Of a stretch of DNA of 37,358 nt, positions 1 to 12,399 are shown piece after piece. The notes below the pieces were generated by a model. The model was not told where the DNA came from. It made no database searches and saw only the letters and a list, made by a program, of their open reading frames with translations. The stretch comes from Isohypsibius dastychi (Eukaryota > Tardigrada > Eutardigrada > Parachela > Isohypsibiidae). The position numbers were made by a program, and so were the translations under genes. Numbering within the stretch: the stretch's first letter is position 1; every line of letters starts with the position of its first letter. The stretch lies in contig JAQIWT010000089.1 of the NCBI GenBank assembly GCA_034696485.1, positions 1 through 37,358 of the forward strand. Direction: 5' to 3'.

Positions 1-1344
1 GGCATATGTGCAGCAACTCCAGTTTCTCTGACTCTCTCTCATGGAATTGTTTCTCTTTCATAGAAGAAAGCACATCGTAAAATAAGGAGATAAGTCAAAG
101 GATGTAAGTGATATATGGTATGATTCCACACTGCATGAAGCATATCACAAGTATCATCGCTTTTGAGCGCAAAGTACCGAACTTGTTTGCTTTTCGAATT
201 TTTCTTTCAAATTTAAATTGGAGAGGAGAAAAGATTGCCGTCGGCTCGTCACAATCCACGAATACGGACATGCAACATGACTTCTACATCAACATCTTAC
301 CCATGAGGTCTTGAGAATAACACAAATATTTATGTTAACCTGGTATCTTTGACAGTAAATAACCAGATGAATAGGTCTACAGACCGGTTCTCAAAATACC
401 ATTTGTGCAAACATATTGTCTCTGTGGTACGAATATATGATACGAATGCAAGCATAATATACTGGATATGTTATATTTCTTAAATTCGTGTTTAAGAATT
501 TTGCAGCAACGGCGTAACAAAAGTGTGGAGGTTTTGAGAATTGGTCAGTGAGCGATTTTCAGCTGGACATCGTAGAGGTGAAGTGTTTTCAAGATTATAT
601 GACTTCTTTTCATTGAACGATAACACAAATTCCGTCAAAATTTGAGTTGCTATACCGTCGAAATTGGAACAGCCATTCTGTTCTCGAAAACTCCAATAAA
701 AAACCCTGTAGTTCCGTTATGCACCTCGTTCAAGGAAGTCATAACTCTTGAAACCAATTCGTGCCAATCATGTTCAACTGAGGATCGGTCTCTAGACCGA
801 TTCTTAAAACTACCAAACCTTCCTCACATCGTCGGTGCTGAATCCTGATTAAGGGAATATTACAATAATTTAGGGAATATTACATATCGAGTATGTTATG
901 TTTGTACATTCGAGTCACAGAGATATATGTTATATATGTTATATATATATGTTTGCACGAATGTTTATTTCAAGAATCAGTCTGTAGACCTATCCATCTG
1001 GTTATTTGCTTTCATAGATACCAGGTTCGCATAAATATCCGTGTCGTTCTCCAGAACTCATGATAAAATGTTGATGTAGAACTCATTCTCCATGTCCGTA
1101 TTCATAGATTATGACCAGTCACCAGCAATCTCTTTACCTCTCTAATCTGAATTTGAGAAAAAAATACGAAAAAAAACAATTTTGCTTCTTTGCGCTCGAA
1201 AGCGATGATACTTGTAATATGCTACATGCAGTGTGGATTCCCATCATATGACTTATCTCCTTATTTTTCGATGTGCCTTCTTCTATGAAAGAGAAAGAAT
1301 TCTGTGAGAGAGAGTCAGAGAAACTGGAGTTGCTGCACATATGC
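1..1344. mobile_element. Long foldback (inverted-repeat) element
   Basis: The left arm, about 1-475, reads as the reverse complement of about 885-1344. The tips match (GGCATATGTGCAGCAACTCC at 1-20 against the complement ending at 1344). Similarity continues through the CTATGAAAGAG block, the CACACTGCATG block and the AACCAGATG..AGGTCTACAGAC block. The arms differ by scattered substitutions and small indels, so the copy is not brand new. The spacer of roughly 400 bp contains a third, degenerate piece of the arm near 783-815 (GGTCTCTAGACCGATTCTTA). No transposase frame is visible, so it is probably non-autonomous. The left flank lies outside the window, so a target-site duplication cannot be tested. 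A poly(G) run follows the right tip directly. Confidence 0.85.
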
Positions 1345-1537
1345 CAGGGGGGGGGGGCAAGATATCAGGGCGGAGTTTTGGAATTTGCAGCAGTTTTGTG
1401 AGTGGTGCTGCATTTTAAAGGGGCGGCTGCAATCTAGACGACTACACTCCTTCCTTCCAAACTTTCAGTTTTGAAAATTTGAACGTCCTCAGCTAAGCCC
1501 TCTGAGCCCGCACGATTGCAGAGACTTCAAAGTTTTA

Positions 1538-1548
1538 TTTTTTATCAG
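1538..1548 (+). promoter_or_regulatory. Possible trans-splice or 5'-UTR acceptor of FAM135
   Basis: A T-rich stretch ending TTTTTATCAG lies 12 bases upstream of the ATG at 1560. An ATG inside the intervening bases (1549) hits a stop after three codons. This is the arrangement expected for a spliced-leader acceptor in nematodes and some other invertebrates, but an ordinary 5'-UTR intron acceptor would look the same. Confidence 0.45.
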
Positions 1549-1559
1549 ATGTCAGGATA

Positions 1560-4500
1560 ATGGTCCAGAATGCTCTGCGCGGGCCAGACTGGCGGAAGAT
1601 CCAGGTGTCTCTGGAAATTGCTGTAGAGTTCGTCGAGTTCCTCAACATTGATCTAGCTGATCACGGGTAAGCTGTAGAGTTCGTCGAGTTCCTCAACATT
1701 GATCTAGCTGATCACGGGTAAGCTGTAGAGTTCGTCGAGTTCCTCAACATTGATCTAGCTGATCACGGGTAAGTTTTCCAGCCTCATCTTCTGTAACAAA
1801 ATACGTGTGCGCCACATTTTACAGCCCACCCTGTGCATCTCTCACATGCTGTCAGATACGTGGGGTGGGCTGTAAATTGTGGCGCACACGTAGTTGAAAT
1901 ATGTTTGTTCGACACACAGAATCTATCAGATCCGTGGAACGTTGAAGTGTGACGGAAGAATTCCCCATTATATCGAAGTTTCAAGTTATTCCAAAAAGTC
2001 CTCGAATGTGGATGGTTTATTGAACGGATCTATATCTTCAAATTTTGCATCCTCTTCATCGTTCCTGCAGCAAACTTCTGCACCATATTGCAGCACGTTT
2101 AGGATACGATATCCCCAGCAACATGTCAAACTGCAGGATGTCTCCCTTTACAGAGTTTTCCTTCTCGTCGATCCGCTCAATGTAAGAGCTTAATTAGCAC
2201 TCATTTCACGTGACTGACTTTTCGGAATCCATGTAGTATAATCTGGGGAGTAGTAAATCGGTGAATTTTCTGCAGGAGAAGATTATTGGATTCATGCTCT
2301 GACAATGGAATTTTATTTTTGTCATCGATTTCGTAATTTCGACCGGAAGTTGTTCGCTTCTTCTCGTTTTCCAGTGAAACGTCGTGCAGTTTTTTATACT
2401 TTTTTGGAATCTGTTCAGTTTTCAAAATTGGTATTAAAATTGGTTATTTAGTTGACTGTGTAGTTTGTTTTTGATATTGTATTCTGAAATGTTTCATACC
2501 GGAGTTTTCCGCTATACTTTTCGCTTCGAATTTTTTGTTTGGTCGAAATTTACTGAAAATCAAAATTTCGTTGTACAGATTTGCTGATTTTTATTTAATA
2601 AATTTTCTTCGAGATTACATGATAGTATTCTTCAAAACTTGCATCCGAGTAACTTTTTCTGCTTGCTGCCTGAAGAAAAATTGCGTAAGAAGTGTTTCTG
2701 GCTTTAACGAGATTTTTTTGAATTATCCTGGTAATCTTCAATCCAGTCTCTTCTCCCTTGTTTTTCAAGGGATATTCGCAAAATAGTTTATAATATTGTT
2801 AAATTCTGGCTCCGTAATGATAAAATGCAGAAAAACCTGTACGACTGGGAACAAAATATTTTCCATTCGATTACTTGATGGCTGATAAATACAGTTTTTA
2901 ACCCAGCATATGTCAAACAACAAACGGGTAATAATTATCAGTTATTATTTATAGTCATGTATCGAGGAGTTGACTACAGATGGCTTTTTTGCCGGTTTTT
3001 ATCATATTTTTCTCCTTTGCAGATCGAAGAAACCATTACGAGGACCGAGTTCACCCTGTCACTCGATATTCTCCACGTGGAGCGTGATGGTGATGATACC
3101 GTGAGAACATCCGCCGGCGAACGAACAATGAAGTTTCTCATCAAGCTAGGTGGATTACATTATCATCGGCCGGTTAGTTTCTTCACTCGCATTCAAATGA
3201 TGTATAAATAACCCTCAAGTTCAAAGCAACCGCAACTGACACTTCCGGTTTGCAGGTGCTCTTCGGGTATACCAATTTCTGCCAGCTGTCGCTTTCGGTT
3301 CATGCCACACTGATTGCACTTCAGGAACCATACAAAAAGTAGGCACGTACTTATATTGCCATATGAAGGTTTGACTTACTTTGCGCTGACTCACTTGACA
3401 TTAAGAATCACTTGTGTCACTAGTGATCAAATCAGGTTTTTGTATCATTTTGCCTGATGATATTGGCCCAAAAAAATCGTTGTTCCGGTGGTCATAGCTA
3501 TTTTCAATGACAAGTGCTGGTGGTGATTTTATGTGTTTTTCGAATCTTAACCGTGACAGCAGAATTTAAGTTGATTTGATTAATGTCAGGGGTATCGATT
3601 TTGATGCAAAAGATAGAATGTCGTTTATTTCCTGTCATGACCGAATTCAGTTCGAACTCGGAAGCGATGTGGTGTTATAAATCGGTTATTTAATGCACTT
3701 TAGAACCCAGTCTGTATGGTTTTTGGGAATTAAGAATGTTCGTGTCAGTCGTTGAGAAGAAGTCTCGGTTGTAACCAATTGTTTCGTTCTGGGAACTTGG
3801 GTTTTACATACTTTTCGATGATGAAAGTTAGCCAAATCGGATTCCATCTCGTATGGAACCTGATGAGTGCTTTTTGGCGGGAAGCGAACTTTCTGAGAAA
3901 AATTCAGTCTCAAATGTTCTTTTTGTTAGAGAAACTGAAATGCAGCAGTTTGCTGCAATCAGCACTGAAGGTCACAAAGGTTAGGCAACAGATTCACTGT
4001 GATTCAAAAGTATTTCATTCTGTATCTGTCTTAAATTACGATTCAAACGAACAAGTAGTACAACGATGACTTGAGTTTATTTAATTCTTTTGTACATATT
4101 TTCATCTCACCGATTTTTATCTTGTTCCATTAAAAATGTTCAATTCGAAATGACCTTTATTTTCTGCATTCGTCTTTTTTGCACTTCTGGTCGATCGCTA
4201 ATTGTTCGTGATTTGACAGATTTCAGCACGAAGTCAAGCCGACAACTTGGAAGCGTGACGCACCCTCAAAGCTGGTGGATGTGGTTTCACAATCAACGAT
4301 GAACGTCATCATATTCGGGGCAGCTCCGGAAGGATTAGAGCGGGTCGAAAGTACTCACGACCTGATGGGTGGCAAAAAGCGCGTCATCGCCATGTGCTCC
4401 CTACTGATCACCGCCTTTGAGGCTCTGCAAGCGAAATATGTAGAACTCCAGCATTTGACGGACGACAATTACAATTTGGATGGTAATGAAACTTATTTCT

Positions 4501-7500
4501 TTTTCGTTATGCATTTCAAACCAGAACATTTTGAATTTGGTTTTATTCTAATTTTGTATCCAATGATTTGTTTGACAAGAGAGTATTTCTGGGGTATAGA
4601 AGTCTGGATTATTTTGATGATTTTTTACCAGAGACATCTTATTATTGGTTCACGCTTCAGTTTCTGATTTCGAAACAAAAAATTGCAAAAAATTGCAAAA
4701 CTGGAATATTTTAAAATTCCAGGTTGGAAACTGCTTTCAATATTTCTATGTAAACTCAGCCATTTCTGTCAAGATCATTGGTTGGCGCGATATTTGCCCA
4801 CTTCTGAGTCATAACATACATTTCGATTCATTAAATAATTTATAGTTAGTTATAATTCATCATTAGCATTTCAGGGATGTTTTATTTGTCGATGAATTGT
4901 GATTGAATTTAATAATTTGCGATTAAACTGTGTATCTCTAATCATGTAATTTTGTTTGTATGTTATTCCAGTTTTATTAATAAAATGACTCAAGATATTT
5001 CTGATGTTCATTTGGTGGAAAATCACCAATCAGGATCACGTGACATGAATTTTCTTGAACTGAAAGCCATTTGGTCTACCATAAATTTCGATTATTTTAC
5101 CCCGCACCAGTTCAATTGTATACGTTCATTCCATACAAATGAAATCTGAGCGAGGTTTTAGCTGTCTTCATGCAGAAACAAAATGGGTTGAGTTTTATCA
5201 TAGTAGACCGCAATTTTGTAGAGTAATAAATTAATTCAATATTTTTTTTTTGTTTTCCCAGATAAATCGCTCATTGACTGCCAACTACAGCTCGCGTTAT
5301 ACACTTCCGAAATCGAAGCAGTTACGGACCGCGAATCTCTTATCGAGTCCGGCCAGAAACTCGTCACTCAAATGGCGGGAGAAATCGTCCGTCTCTGGAC
5401 CAATTTTGTCGAAGCTTTTTTGGGATGTATATCTGTATCGCAATATCTGATGGAGACCTTCCGGTTATCTCAGCTCAAACGTCTCGGCGAAGGAGTCTTT
5501 CTGCTTGATCATCACAAATCCTATCTAGTTCCCAGAACCGAGTCCCACAGAATACTCGCTCGCCATGATTTGGTTTGGGATTTGTTGAGGCGCTCGAAAT
5601 ATTACACGGAATTACTTCCACTTCCGGTTGCATGTTTGGAAACGGATGGGAAACCGAGTGAAATTCCAGTGATTTTCGAAGATAGGTTCGATTGTGTTTT
5701 CTGAAGTTGACTTCCGGTTGGATTTGAATGTGTTTTATTTTGTGAATAGATATTATCATATTGAAGTTGAACCGGAAGTGAGTTCGCGGGATTCCTCTCA
5801 GCCGCCGCCGGTTGCAGTTTCGAGGGATCCGATCTTTAAAGATGAAGAGGAGTTTGAGTACGATGTGCATGCTACGGATGTTGCGACGATCAATGGAATT
5901 GTTGCGAATAACGAGGACAGTCCTAATAAAGCGAAATTGAAAAGTGTGAAGAAGATTGAAGATGGTCCCGAATCGGACAGAAGGTAAAGTAGCACGCGTG
6001 ATTATTTTTGTTTTATCACTTTTTGTTCTATAACACCTAATCGCATGTTAGCTTTTGATTAGTGAAGCATAAACCGAGCTAGGAACGGCAGAATAAGTTG
6101 ATGATCGAATGATGGGTTGTTTCTTTAGGATATGATAGAGACAACCCGTTTTCTTGAAAATACTATAGCCACCCCTTCGCTGAAAATAATGTAACTTGTC
6201 TCTTTTCATCGCGAAACAAGTACGTTAAGCATTCATCGAGCATTCCAACCCAAAATGGGCCGAAATGGCAGAATACTCAAACGAGCTCAAATTACCACAG
6301 AGTATTCAACTGTGGTTGAAACTGGTTGGAATTCGCCGCTCAGAAAGAATTCAGATTCGAATCCAGACCCAGACCCAGAGCTTGTCGTTCTAGAGGTTAA
6401 GAACCGGGAGGTTTATTAGACAGTAATATCGGACGGGATTTATATTCTGGTAACATCCGTTCGCCCAAAAAGGTCACTGGACCACTTTTCCCGAAAGGGG
6501 TTGGCAATACAGTAACGGGTTTCTGTACAAAAGGGTTGTCTAACTGAATTTATCAAATAGGGTTGGCTATAGTATAACAGGGGTGAAGGGGGTTGTCTAT
6601 AGGGGGACAGGGGTGTAGGGGGTTGGCTATAGTGGTTTCCTTGAATGTATTCGGTAACTAAGTTTCACGGAAACATTATCCTGAAGTAAAGAATAGATAA
6701 TTCGTGTCAATTACTGGACAGCCTGCGATTACTGTTCCTTACAGTTGAAGAGCGATCGTTTGTCATTTGATTAATAGTTTATGATTACAGATCATCCGCC
6801 GGAAGTGTGCTTTCCCTAACTAAAGCGCTGGACGCTGTCCTGAGCGAATCCACTTCCGGTTACGACAATGGCCTTCGAGAACACGACAAATCTTGGATGA
6901 AGCAGGAATGTTCCTTGGCGGAAATGCTCCGTGGTGACCCGAAGATGCCGCCTGCTCAGCTTGGATCGCCCCAGAAACTTCCGGTGTACTTCAGTCAGGA
7001 TATTTCCGTTGAACAGATTGCTTTCAACGAAGCCAAAGCCAGCTTCAAGTCGAGCTGTATGAAGATGTTCAATGGATTGCTGTTCAGTGACTACCCACTT
7101 CCGAACGCGACTCATAGCTGCGCAAAGTTGGGATGTGTCAAGCAGACTGGGAAGCTGAAGGTGCACTTGATTATCTGTGTGCATGGATTGGAAGGAACGC
7201 ATGAAGACATGAAACTGGTGAGACCTCTTGATTATGACGAGTATATAGTAAATGTCGAAGCCCGGCTTGTGATTCTTTCGATATCCCCTTTTCAAGAAGG
7301 GACTTTTGAAATCAAGGGTTTATTTATTTGGGCTTCTGTTACGAGGTGGGTTGGGGGGGGGGGGGGGGGGTTGGCGGTGGCCATCGGGATGTTTGCGAGA
7401 GCAGGTTACATTTGCCGAAGTGACTTCAAGCTAGGCTTTGCAGACCTTCAACATGGTAGTGATTTTCGTGACTTGTCAGGCAGGATGAGGGTGGGCTTTA

Positions 7501-8834
7501 TTATTTTCAGGATCCGTAAGTCAAAATGCGTTCGAGTGTTATCTAATCGCCCATAGAGAAAATGTAGAGTTGGGTGTATTAGGACAAACAGAAGCAGAGA
7601 AATCCAAAGGAGCGATTTGTACAGCTTGGGGGACACTTCTGTTTCTTCACTAAGAGTAGATCATGTTCTTGTTCGGTATTTCCCAGGTGTCGGATACAAT
7701 CATGTAACTATTAGTTTTCGTTCCGTCAGACACATATTTGTGGGACATGAGGAGGTGGTAGGATGCAGAGTTGGGTTTCTGAGGCATACGTGATTTTGTT
7801 CGACAGCACCCTACACCAGTGCACGTTTTTGTAATCGAGTGTTCTTTCCGATGAGTTATTTTGTAACAAGCTTTCGTTAATCTCATTTTGAAGCTGGCGA
7901 ATGGTTTGTTCTAAATCTCTGTTTGTTGTACAGGTCAGGACTTATTTGGAACGAGCATTACCGATGCACAATCTGGACTTCCTGATGAGCCACAGCGTCA
8001 GCGGCAGTGCTACTTACCGGAATATCGAGCATCTGACAGAGGTCTTCGTTTGTGAAGTTTTGGATTACTTGGCCGGTTTGGAGAAACTGCCAGAGAAGAT
8101 CAGTTTTATTGGACACTCACTTGGAGCGCTCCTTGTTCGATCTGCCATCACTCATCCTGCCATGGAACCATACCTTGGGTGTCTCCATACATTTCTCTCA
8201 TTTTCGAGACCACATTTCGGACTGATCAACAATCCCAGCAAAATCGTCTCAACCGGTAAGGCTCGAGCATCGTATCACTTAAGAAACGCTTACCCTCCAT
8301 CCAGTATGCTTCCTAGCTCTGTTGTACGAACTTCAATGCGCTACGCTTACACTATATGGCGGACTGTAATGTAACGGCTCTTCTCTTTCAGGTTTATGGT
8401 TTTTCTTGAAATGGCGCAAAGCGGAATCTCTGAATCAGCTAGCACTCCGGGATGACCCAGATATGCGCCAGTCCTTCATCTATCGCCTGAGTCAACGTGA
8501 TATGTCTCACAGTTTCCAATACATTCTTCTTGTATCTAGTGCTCAAGATCATTATGCTCCATACTTTTCCGCCAGACTTGAGCCAATCTCGGTCCGCTCC
8601 GATCTCTCCTCACCAAATGCAACTATTCAGATTCACAACGAAATGGCTCACAATATTCTTGGACCCATTTCCAATAACCGCAAGACTAAAGTGATTCGTT
8701 ATGATATCCGAGTACCCACTGAGGGCGCTGGCGTCCCGGATAATATAACCGGAAGGCTGGCACATATTGCCGTGATTGACTCAGAAATATTCCTAGAGAA
8801 GTTTATGACGGTTAATGTTCAGTATTTTGTTTGA
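1560..8834 (+). CDS. FAM135: FAM135 family protein (DUF3657 plus lipase-like DUF676), 10 exons
   Basis: Exons: 1560-1666, 1920-2181, 3023-3172, 3256-3338, 4220-4482, 5262-5685, 5750-5983, 6791-7217, 7934-8255, 8392-8834. All phases join and give 904 residues. The N-terminal part matches the FAM135 pattern (VEFLNIDLADHG then IYQIRG; a TTWKRDAP block; LPLPVACLETDGKP then IPVIFEDR). The C-terminal part is an alpha/beta-hydrolase domain: the ICVHGLEG loop near residue 637, the nucleophile elbow GHSLG (Ser about 712), then VSSAQDHYAP and the conserved tail GRLAHIAVIDSEIFLEKF holding likely acid and His residues. Human FAM135A is longer because of a large central insert; here the linker is short, with an acidic segment around exon 7. 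The family's substrate is not established. The start is the first ATG in frame after an acceptor-like site. The first donor sits in a 51-bp triplication. AATAAA at 9082-9087 could end the transcript. Confidence 0.92.
1621..1773 (+). repeat. Three identical 51-bp tandem units carrying an exon end and splice donor
   Basis: Units 1621-1671, 1672-1722 and 1723-1773 are identical. Each holds the last codons of FAM135 exon 1 (VEFLNIDLADHG) and the donor GTAAG. Because 51 is a multiple of three the frame repeats, but reading past donor 1 meets TAA at 1668-1670. Only the first donor therefore keeps the protein open. Confidence 0.97.
1800..1893. mobile_element. Short hairpin MITE, copy 1 (in FAM135 intron 1)
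   Basis: CGTGTGCGCCACATTTTACA followed by GCCCACCC is mirrored by GGGTGGGCTGTAAATTGTGG and CGCACACG about 35 bases on. TA dinucleotides flank both tips, as for Tc1/mariner-type MITEs. It ends 27 bases before the exon 2 acceptor. A second copy in the opposite orientation is at 18579-18670. Confidence 0.8.
6160..6640. repeat. Degenerate inverted repeat in FAM135 intron 7
   Basis: Near the 5' side, TTTTCTTGAAAATACTATAG plus CCACCCC (about 6149-6175) is mirrored by GGGGGTTGGCTATAGTGG plus TTTCCTTGA at about 6619-6645. Between them the motif GGGTTGGCTATAG, or GGGTTGTCTATAG, recurs near 6561, 6589 and 6619. This looks like a decayed foldback element with subterminal repeats. No coding frame is seen in it. 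Confidence 0.5.
7353..7370 (+). repeat. Poly(G) tract in FAM135 intron 8
   Basis: A run of 18 G on the sense strand, inside the intron that separates the two halves of the hydrolase domain. Confidence 0.98.
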
Positions 8835-10787
8835 GTTTTAGTTCATTGCAGATGTTCTGTTGTTTGTCCCCTTCTTTTTTATTTTTGTTTATTGGTGCTC
8901 GACATTTTCTGCCGTTTTCGTATTTTTGGCTTGGTTTCAAACGGTGTATTTTGATGACAAATTGATTCTGATTGTCGAGTTCACATCACACACTGACTTT
9001 CATTCTCGATTTCGACGACCTTAGATCTGATTGATGGTGAAGTTTGTGGTTGACTGTTGGAAATAAGGTATGCCGGATTACAATAAATCAACATCACCCA
9101 GAAGACGTACCGGTAGACAAATCTCTGTTAGGATTGCTCATTTACTATTTCTGGTCAGTGCCATCATGCCATATTCCTGAGCTTTTTCGCAGTTCTGTAC
9201 GTTTCTTTCCTGGATCGCACAAAGATCAAAAACATCTACCCTGGGTGTGGACCCCTGACTTAAACATTGGACCCCTGGTCGTATAATGTTGCAAACCCCT
9301 GATATTTTATTCATGGAGTACAAACTCCTCCAGCGTGGGGTTGTCTCAACCGCTTCGAGCAAGCAATCTTTAAAGGTAGTCTCTCCTCGTCAGAAGTCTC
9401 TGTACTTTGCAAATGCGAAGTAAATTTTTTGAACCAGTTCGAAATTTGGGGAAGACTTGCCGATAAGCCAGCAAGCCGAATTCGTTCATGAATTGATTCC
9501 ATTGATCGGAGAGTTCGCACGAACAATGCTGCCGAAGTCGGGAAATTTTTCAACTCACGAATCGCTGAAATACTGTATCAACGTTCAACAGACTGTCAGT
9601 TTAAACCCCAATATAGCTTCGATCGCGCAAGCTCACCTTCGTAAAATCTCCGACCATTTCTTGCAACAAGGAACGCATGGGAGCAATTATAGATACAGTT
9701 GGGGGTCTCTTCATTAATCGCGGTGGATTCGTGTTCTTGCCGATATCGCCCAAAACACAGCAGTCAAAAAGGTTTTTCCACCGCGCTAACCAAAAATTTT
9801 GTGTCAACATCAGCTGCAATTCTCGCTCGTCGGGCTCTGAGAAGTCTGCTGTTCTTCTTGGACAACATCAAATACATCCGGATATACTACGGTATTTCCT
9901 CCGAAACGGCACTGTCGCATATGTGCTTACAAACCCACTCCATACCCTGTCATAAATACCCTGCCTGAATTCACCAAGTATTACACCAAAATATGATCAA
10001 CTGAACGAGGAAAGCCTAAGGGGTCATGCACATGTGCCAAGGCTGCTTCGATGTTCCAATGGGATCAACATTCGCGAATCCAAGGTCACTAATGAGATGC
10101 GATTCCAGGTCTGTTAGAACCGTTCGTTGTTCGGCGACATCACGGTTCTCTTTTTCTCCTTCATATCTTCCTCGTTAAGGACTTCGCCTTAATATCGCCT
10201 TTCCTTTCTCAATAGACCCTTCAAGCTCGACACATATTCGAATAGTTTCGTTGACAATTTCGTCCAATGGCCATGTGAGTGGTCCACATGTCAATAATAA
10301 TCAGTGATCTTTTTGTCAGTATATCAGAGAATGACAGCGTTCATCTGGCATAGATTCCCAAGAACTTCTTTCTTCCACCCTTTCGATTTCTTTCATTTCG
10401 TAATTTTCTGAGATCTCCAAGTTTTCGTCTGCCGCAACATATGAATATCCCGGGCTAAATATGAAATGCTTAGCTCGACAGTAAGTTAACACAGGTTCTC
10501 CTGAGAAAGATCATCCTAAGTTCTTTTCTTCGAAAACTTGTTTGTACTTACCTGATCTGCAGCGGCGTCTTGTATAACCGCCAACAGAATCCCATAAGCA
10601 GCTCGGGTGCCAATTGTGAACTGAATATGAAGAGGTTTCGCTCCCAACTAACGAAGCTGATGCTCCATTTCACACAACAATATATCGTGCCATGGATGTC
10701 CGGAGACTTGCAAGTTATTTCACTAACCCCACCCCCCCCCCCCCCCCCCCAAGTTCCAGATCTGTTTTTGGTTTTGAAAACGACTAT
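8835..10787. other. Region between FAM135 and its pseudogene copy; decayed coding-like remnants
   Basis: The first 200 bases are FAM135 3' UTR and contain AATAAA at 9082. About 9311-9830 holds open stretches on the minus strand with plausible splice sites. A possible exon ends at a GTGAGC donor near 9635, and a second starts after a TTTCAG acceptor near 9572, encoding a segment with ELKNFPTSAALFVRTLR. Upstream frames are broken by stops and I could not assign a family. About 10250-10430 on the minus strand has a short stretch (TKRSLIIID) that resembles the MutS Walker B region. Nothing here supports an intact gene. Confidence 0.4.
10732..10750 (+). repeat. Poly(C) tract next to the FAM135 copy
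   Basis: A run of 19 C. It lies about 38 bases before the point where similarity to FAM135 exon 8 begins, near the left border of the duplicated segment. Confidence 0.97.
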
Positions 10788-12399
10788 TCAGGAATGTTCC
10801 TTGATGGAAATGATGGATGGTGATCCGAAGATGCCGCCTGTCCAACTAGGATCGTTTCAGAAACTTCCGGTGTACTTCAGTCAGGATATCTCCATTGAAC
10901 AGATTGCGTTCAACGAAGCCCCAAAGCCAGCTTAAATCTAGCTGTATGAAGATGTTCATTGGATTGTTGTTCAGTGACTACCGACTTCCAAATGTGACGT
11001 AAAGTTGCGCAAAGTTGGGATGTGTCAAGCAGATTGAAAAGCTGAAAGCTATTTATTTATCTTTGTGCATGGATTGGAAGGATGCATGAAGACATGAAAC
11101 TGGTGAGACAACATCCTGATGAGAAACGGCAACATGAAACTCAGCAGAAATAACATTCGTCGTATTATCACGTTATGATTTGTGATCACGGGTGCACTGT
11201 AAGGACAGTAAGGAATCAGTATGGAAAGGGTGAGATTTGTGAGTTTTTAGAAGTTGAAGTCAATTGTGGCCCGCGCAGAGCCTGCACGGATCGGATGTAG
11301 TTCATCTTCGCTAAAATCGTGGGGTTCAGCTCAACCAGTTTCGGTTTCATTGGTTGTCACACTGGATTGTTTCCTAAAGCATGTCACTTGTTCTTCCGGT
11401 CAGATCACATATTTTCGAAATGAAAAGACTTCGTTTTCGTTTCGTTGAAGTTGGACTGCTATGATCTGAATCTGAGTTTGTCTTGCAGGTCAGGACTTAT
11501 TTCGAACGAGCACTACCGATTCACAATCTGAACCTCCGGATGAGCCACAGTATCAGCGACAGTGCTACCTACCGCAATATCGAGCATCTGACAGAGATCT
11601 TCGTGTGTGAAGTTTTGGATTACGTTGCCGGTTTGAAGAAACTGCCTGAGATGATCAGTTTTATTTGACACTAACTTGGAGCGCTCCTTGTTCGATCTGC
11701 CATCACTCATCCTGCCTTGGAACCATACCTTGGGTGTCTCCATACATTTCTCTCATTTTGCGGACCACTCTTTGGACTGATCAACAACACCAGCGAAACC
11801 ATCTCAACCGGTAAGGCTCAGGAGACATAGTACGTGAGAAACGCTTGCTTTCCATCCATATGCTTCCCAACCTGTGATATACGAAATTCTGTGCGCTGCG
11901 CTTGCACTACATGGCACACTGTGATGTAACGTCTTTGCTTTTTCAGGTTTATGGTTTTTCTTGAAATGGCGCAAAGCGGAATCTCTGAACCAGCTAGCAC
12001 TCCGGGATGATCCCGATATGCGGCAGTCCTATCTATCGCCTGAGTCAACGTGATATGTCTCACAGTTTCCAATACATTCTTCTTGTATCCAGTGTTCGAG
12101 ATCACTATGCTCCATACTTTTCCGCCAGACTTGAGCCAATCTCGGTCCGCTCCGATCTCTCCTCCCCAAATGCAACTATTCAAATTCACAACGAAATGGC
12201 TCACAATATTCTTGGACCCATTTCCAATAACCGCAAGACTAAAGTGATTCGCTATGATATCCGAGTACCCACTCAAGGCGCTGGCGTCCCGGATAATGTA
12301 ACCGGAAGGCTGGAACATATTGCCGTGATTGATTCGGAAATATTCCTAGAGAAGTTCGTGACGGTTAATGTTCAGTATGTTGTTTCAGTTTTAGTCTAA
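10788..12399 (+). pseudogene. FAM135 partial duplicate (exons 8-10), inactivated
   Basis: This is a partial segmental copy. Similarity starts in the middle of exon 8 (GGAATGTTCCTTGATGGAAA at about 10791), so the N-terminal two thirds are missing. Exon 8' has a 1-base insertion near 10921 and later stops. Exon 9' (11489-11810) keeps its splice sites, but the codons for Gly and Ser of GHSLG have become TGA (11666-11668) and TAA (11672-11674). Exon 10' (11947-12399) is very close to the parent but has a 2-base deletion near 12028. The introns are recognisably related too, and similarity continues into the 3' UTR to about 12530. It was therefore copied through DNA, not retroposed. Exon 10' looks closer to the parent than exon 8', which could reflect gene conversion. 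Confidence 0.94.

Noticed and set aside
4679-4700. AAAATTGC tandem repeat as a regulatory array
   Set aside because: Only two to three copies of a short AT-rich word inside an intron.
5475-5870. 131-codon minus-strand open frame
   Set aside because: It is the antisense shadow of FAM135 exons 6 and 7, which have clear family similarity on the plus strand.
9311-9830. Carnitine/choline acyltransferase or MSH5 similarity on the minus strand
   Set aside because: A few residues around a possible exon junction suggested either family, but the alignments were short and mutually inconsistent, and an upstream stop breaks the frame.
11818-12318. 166-codon minus-strand open frame
   Set aside because: Antisense of the FAM135 pseudogene exon 10'; no splice or family support.
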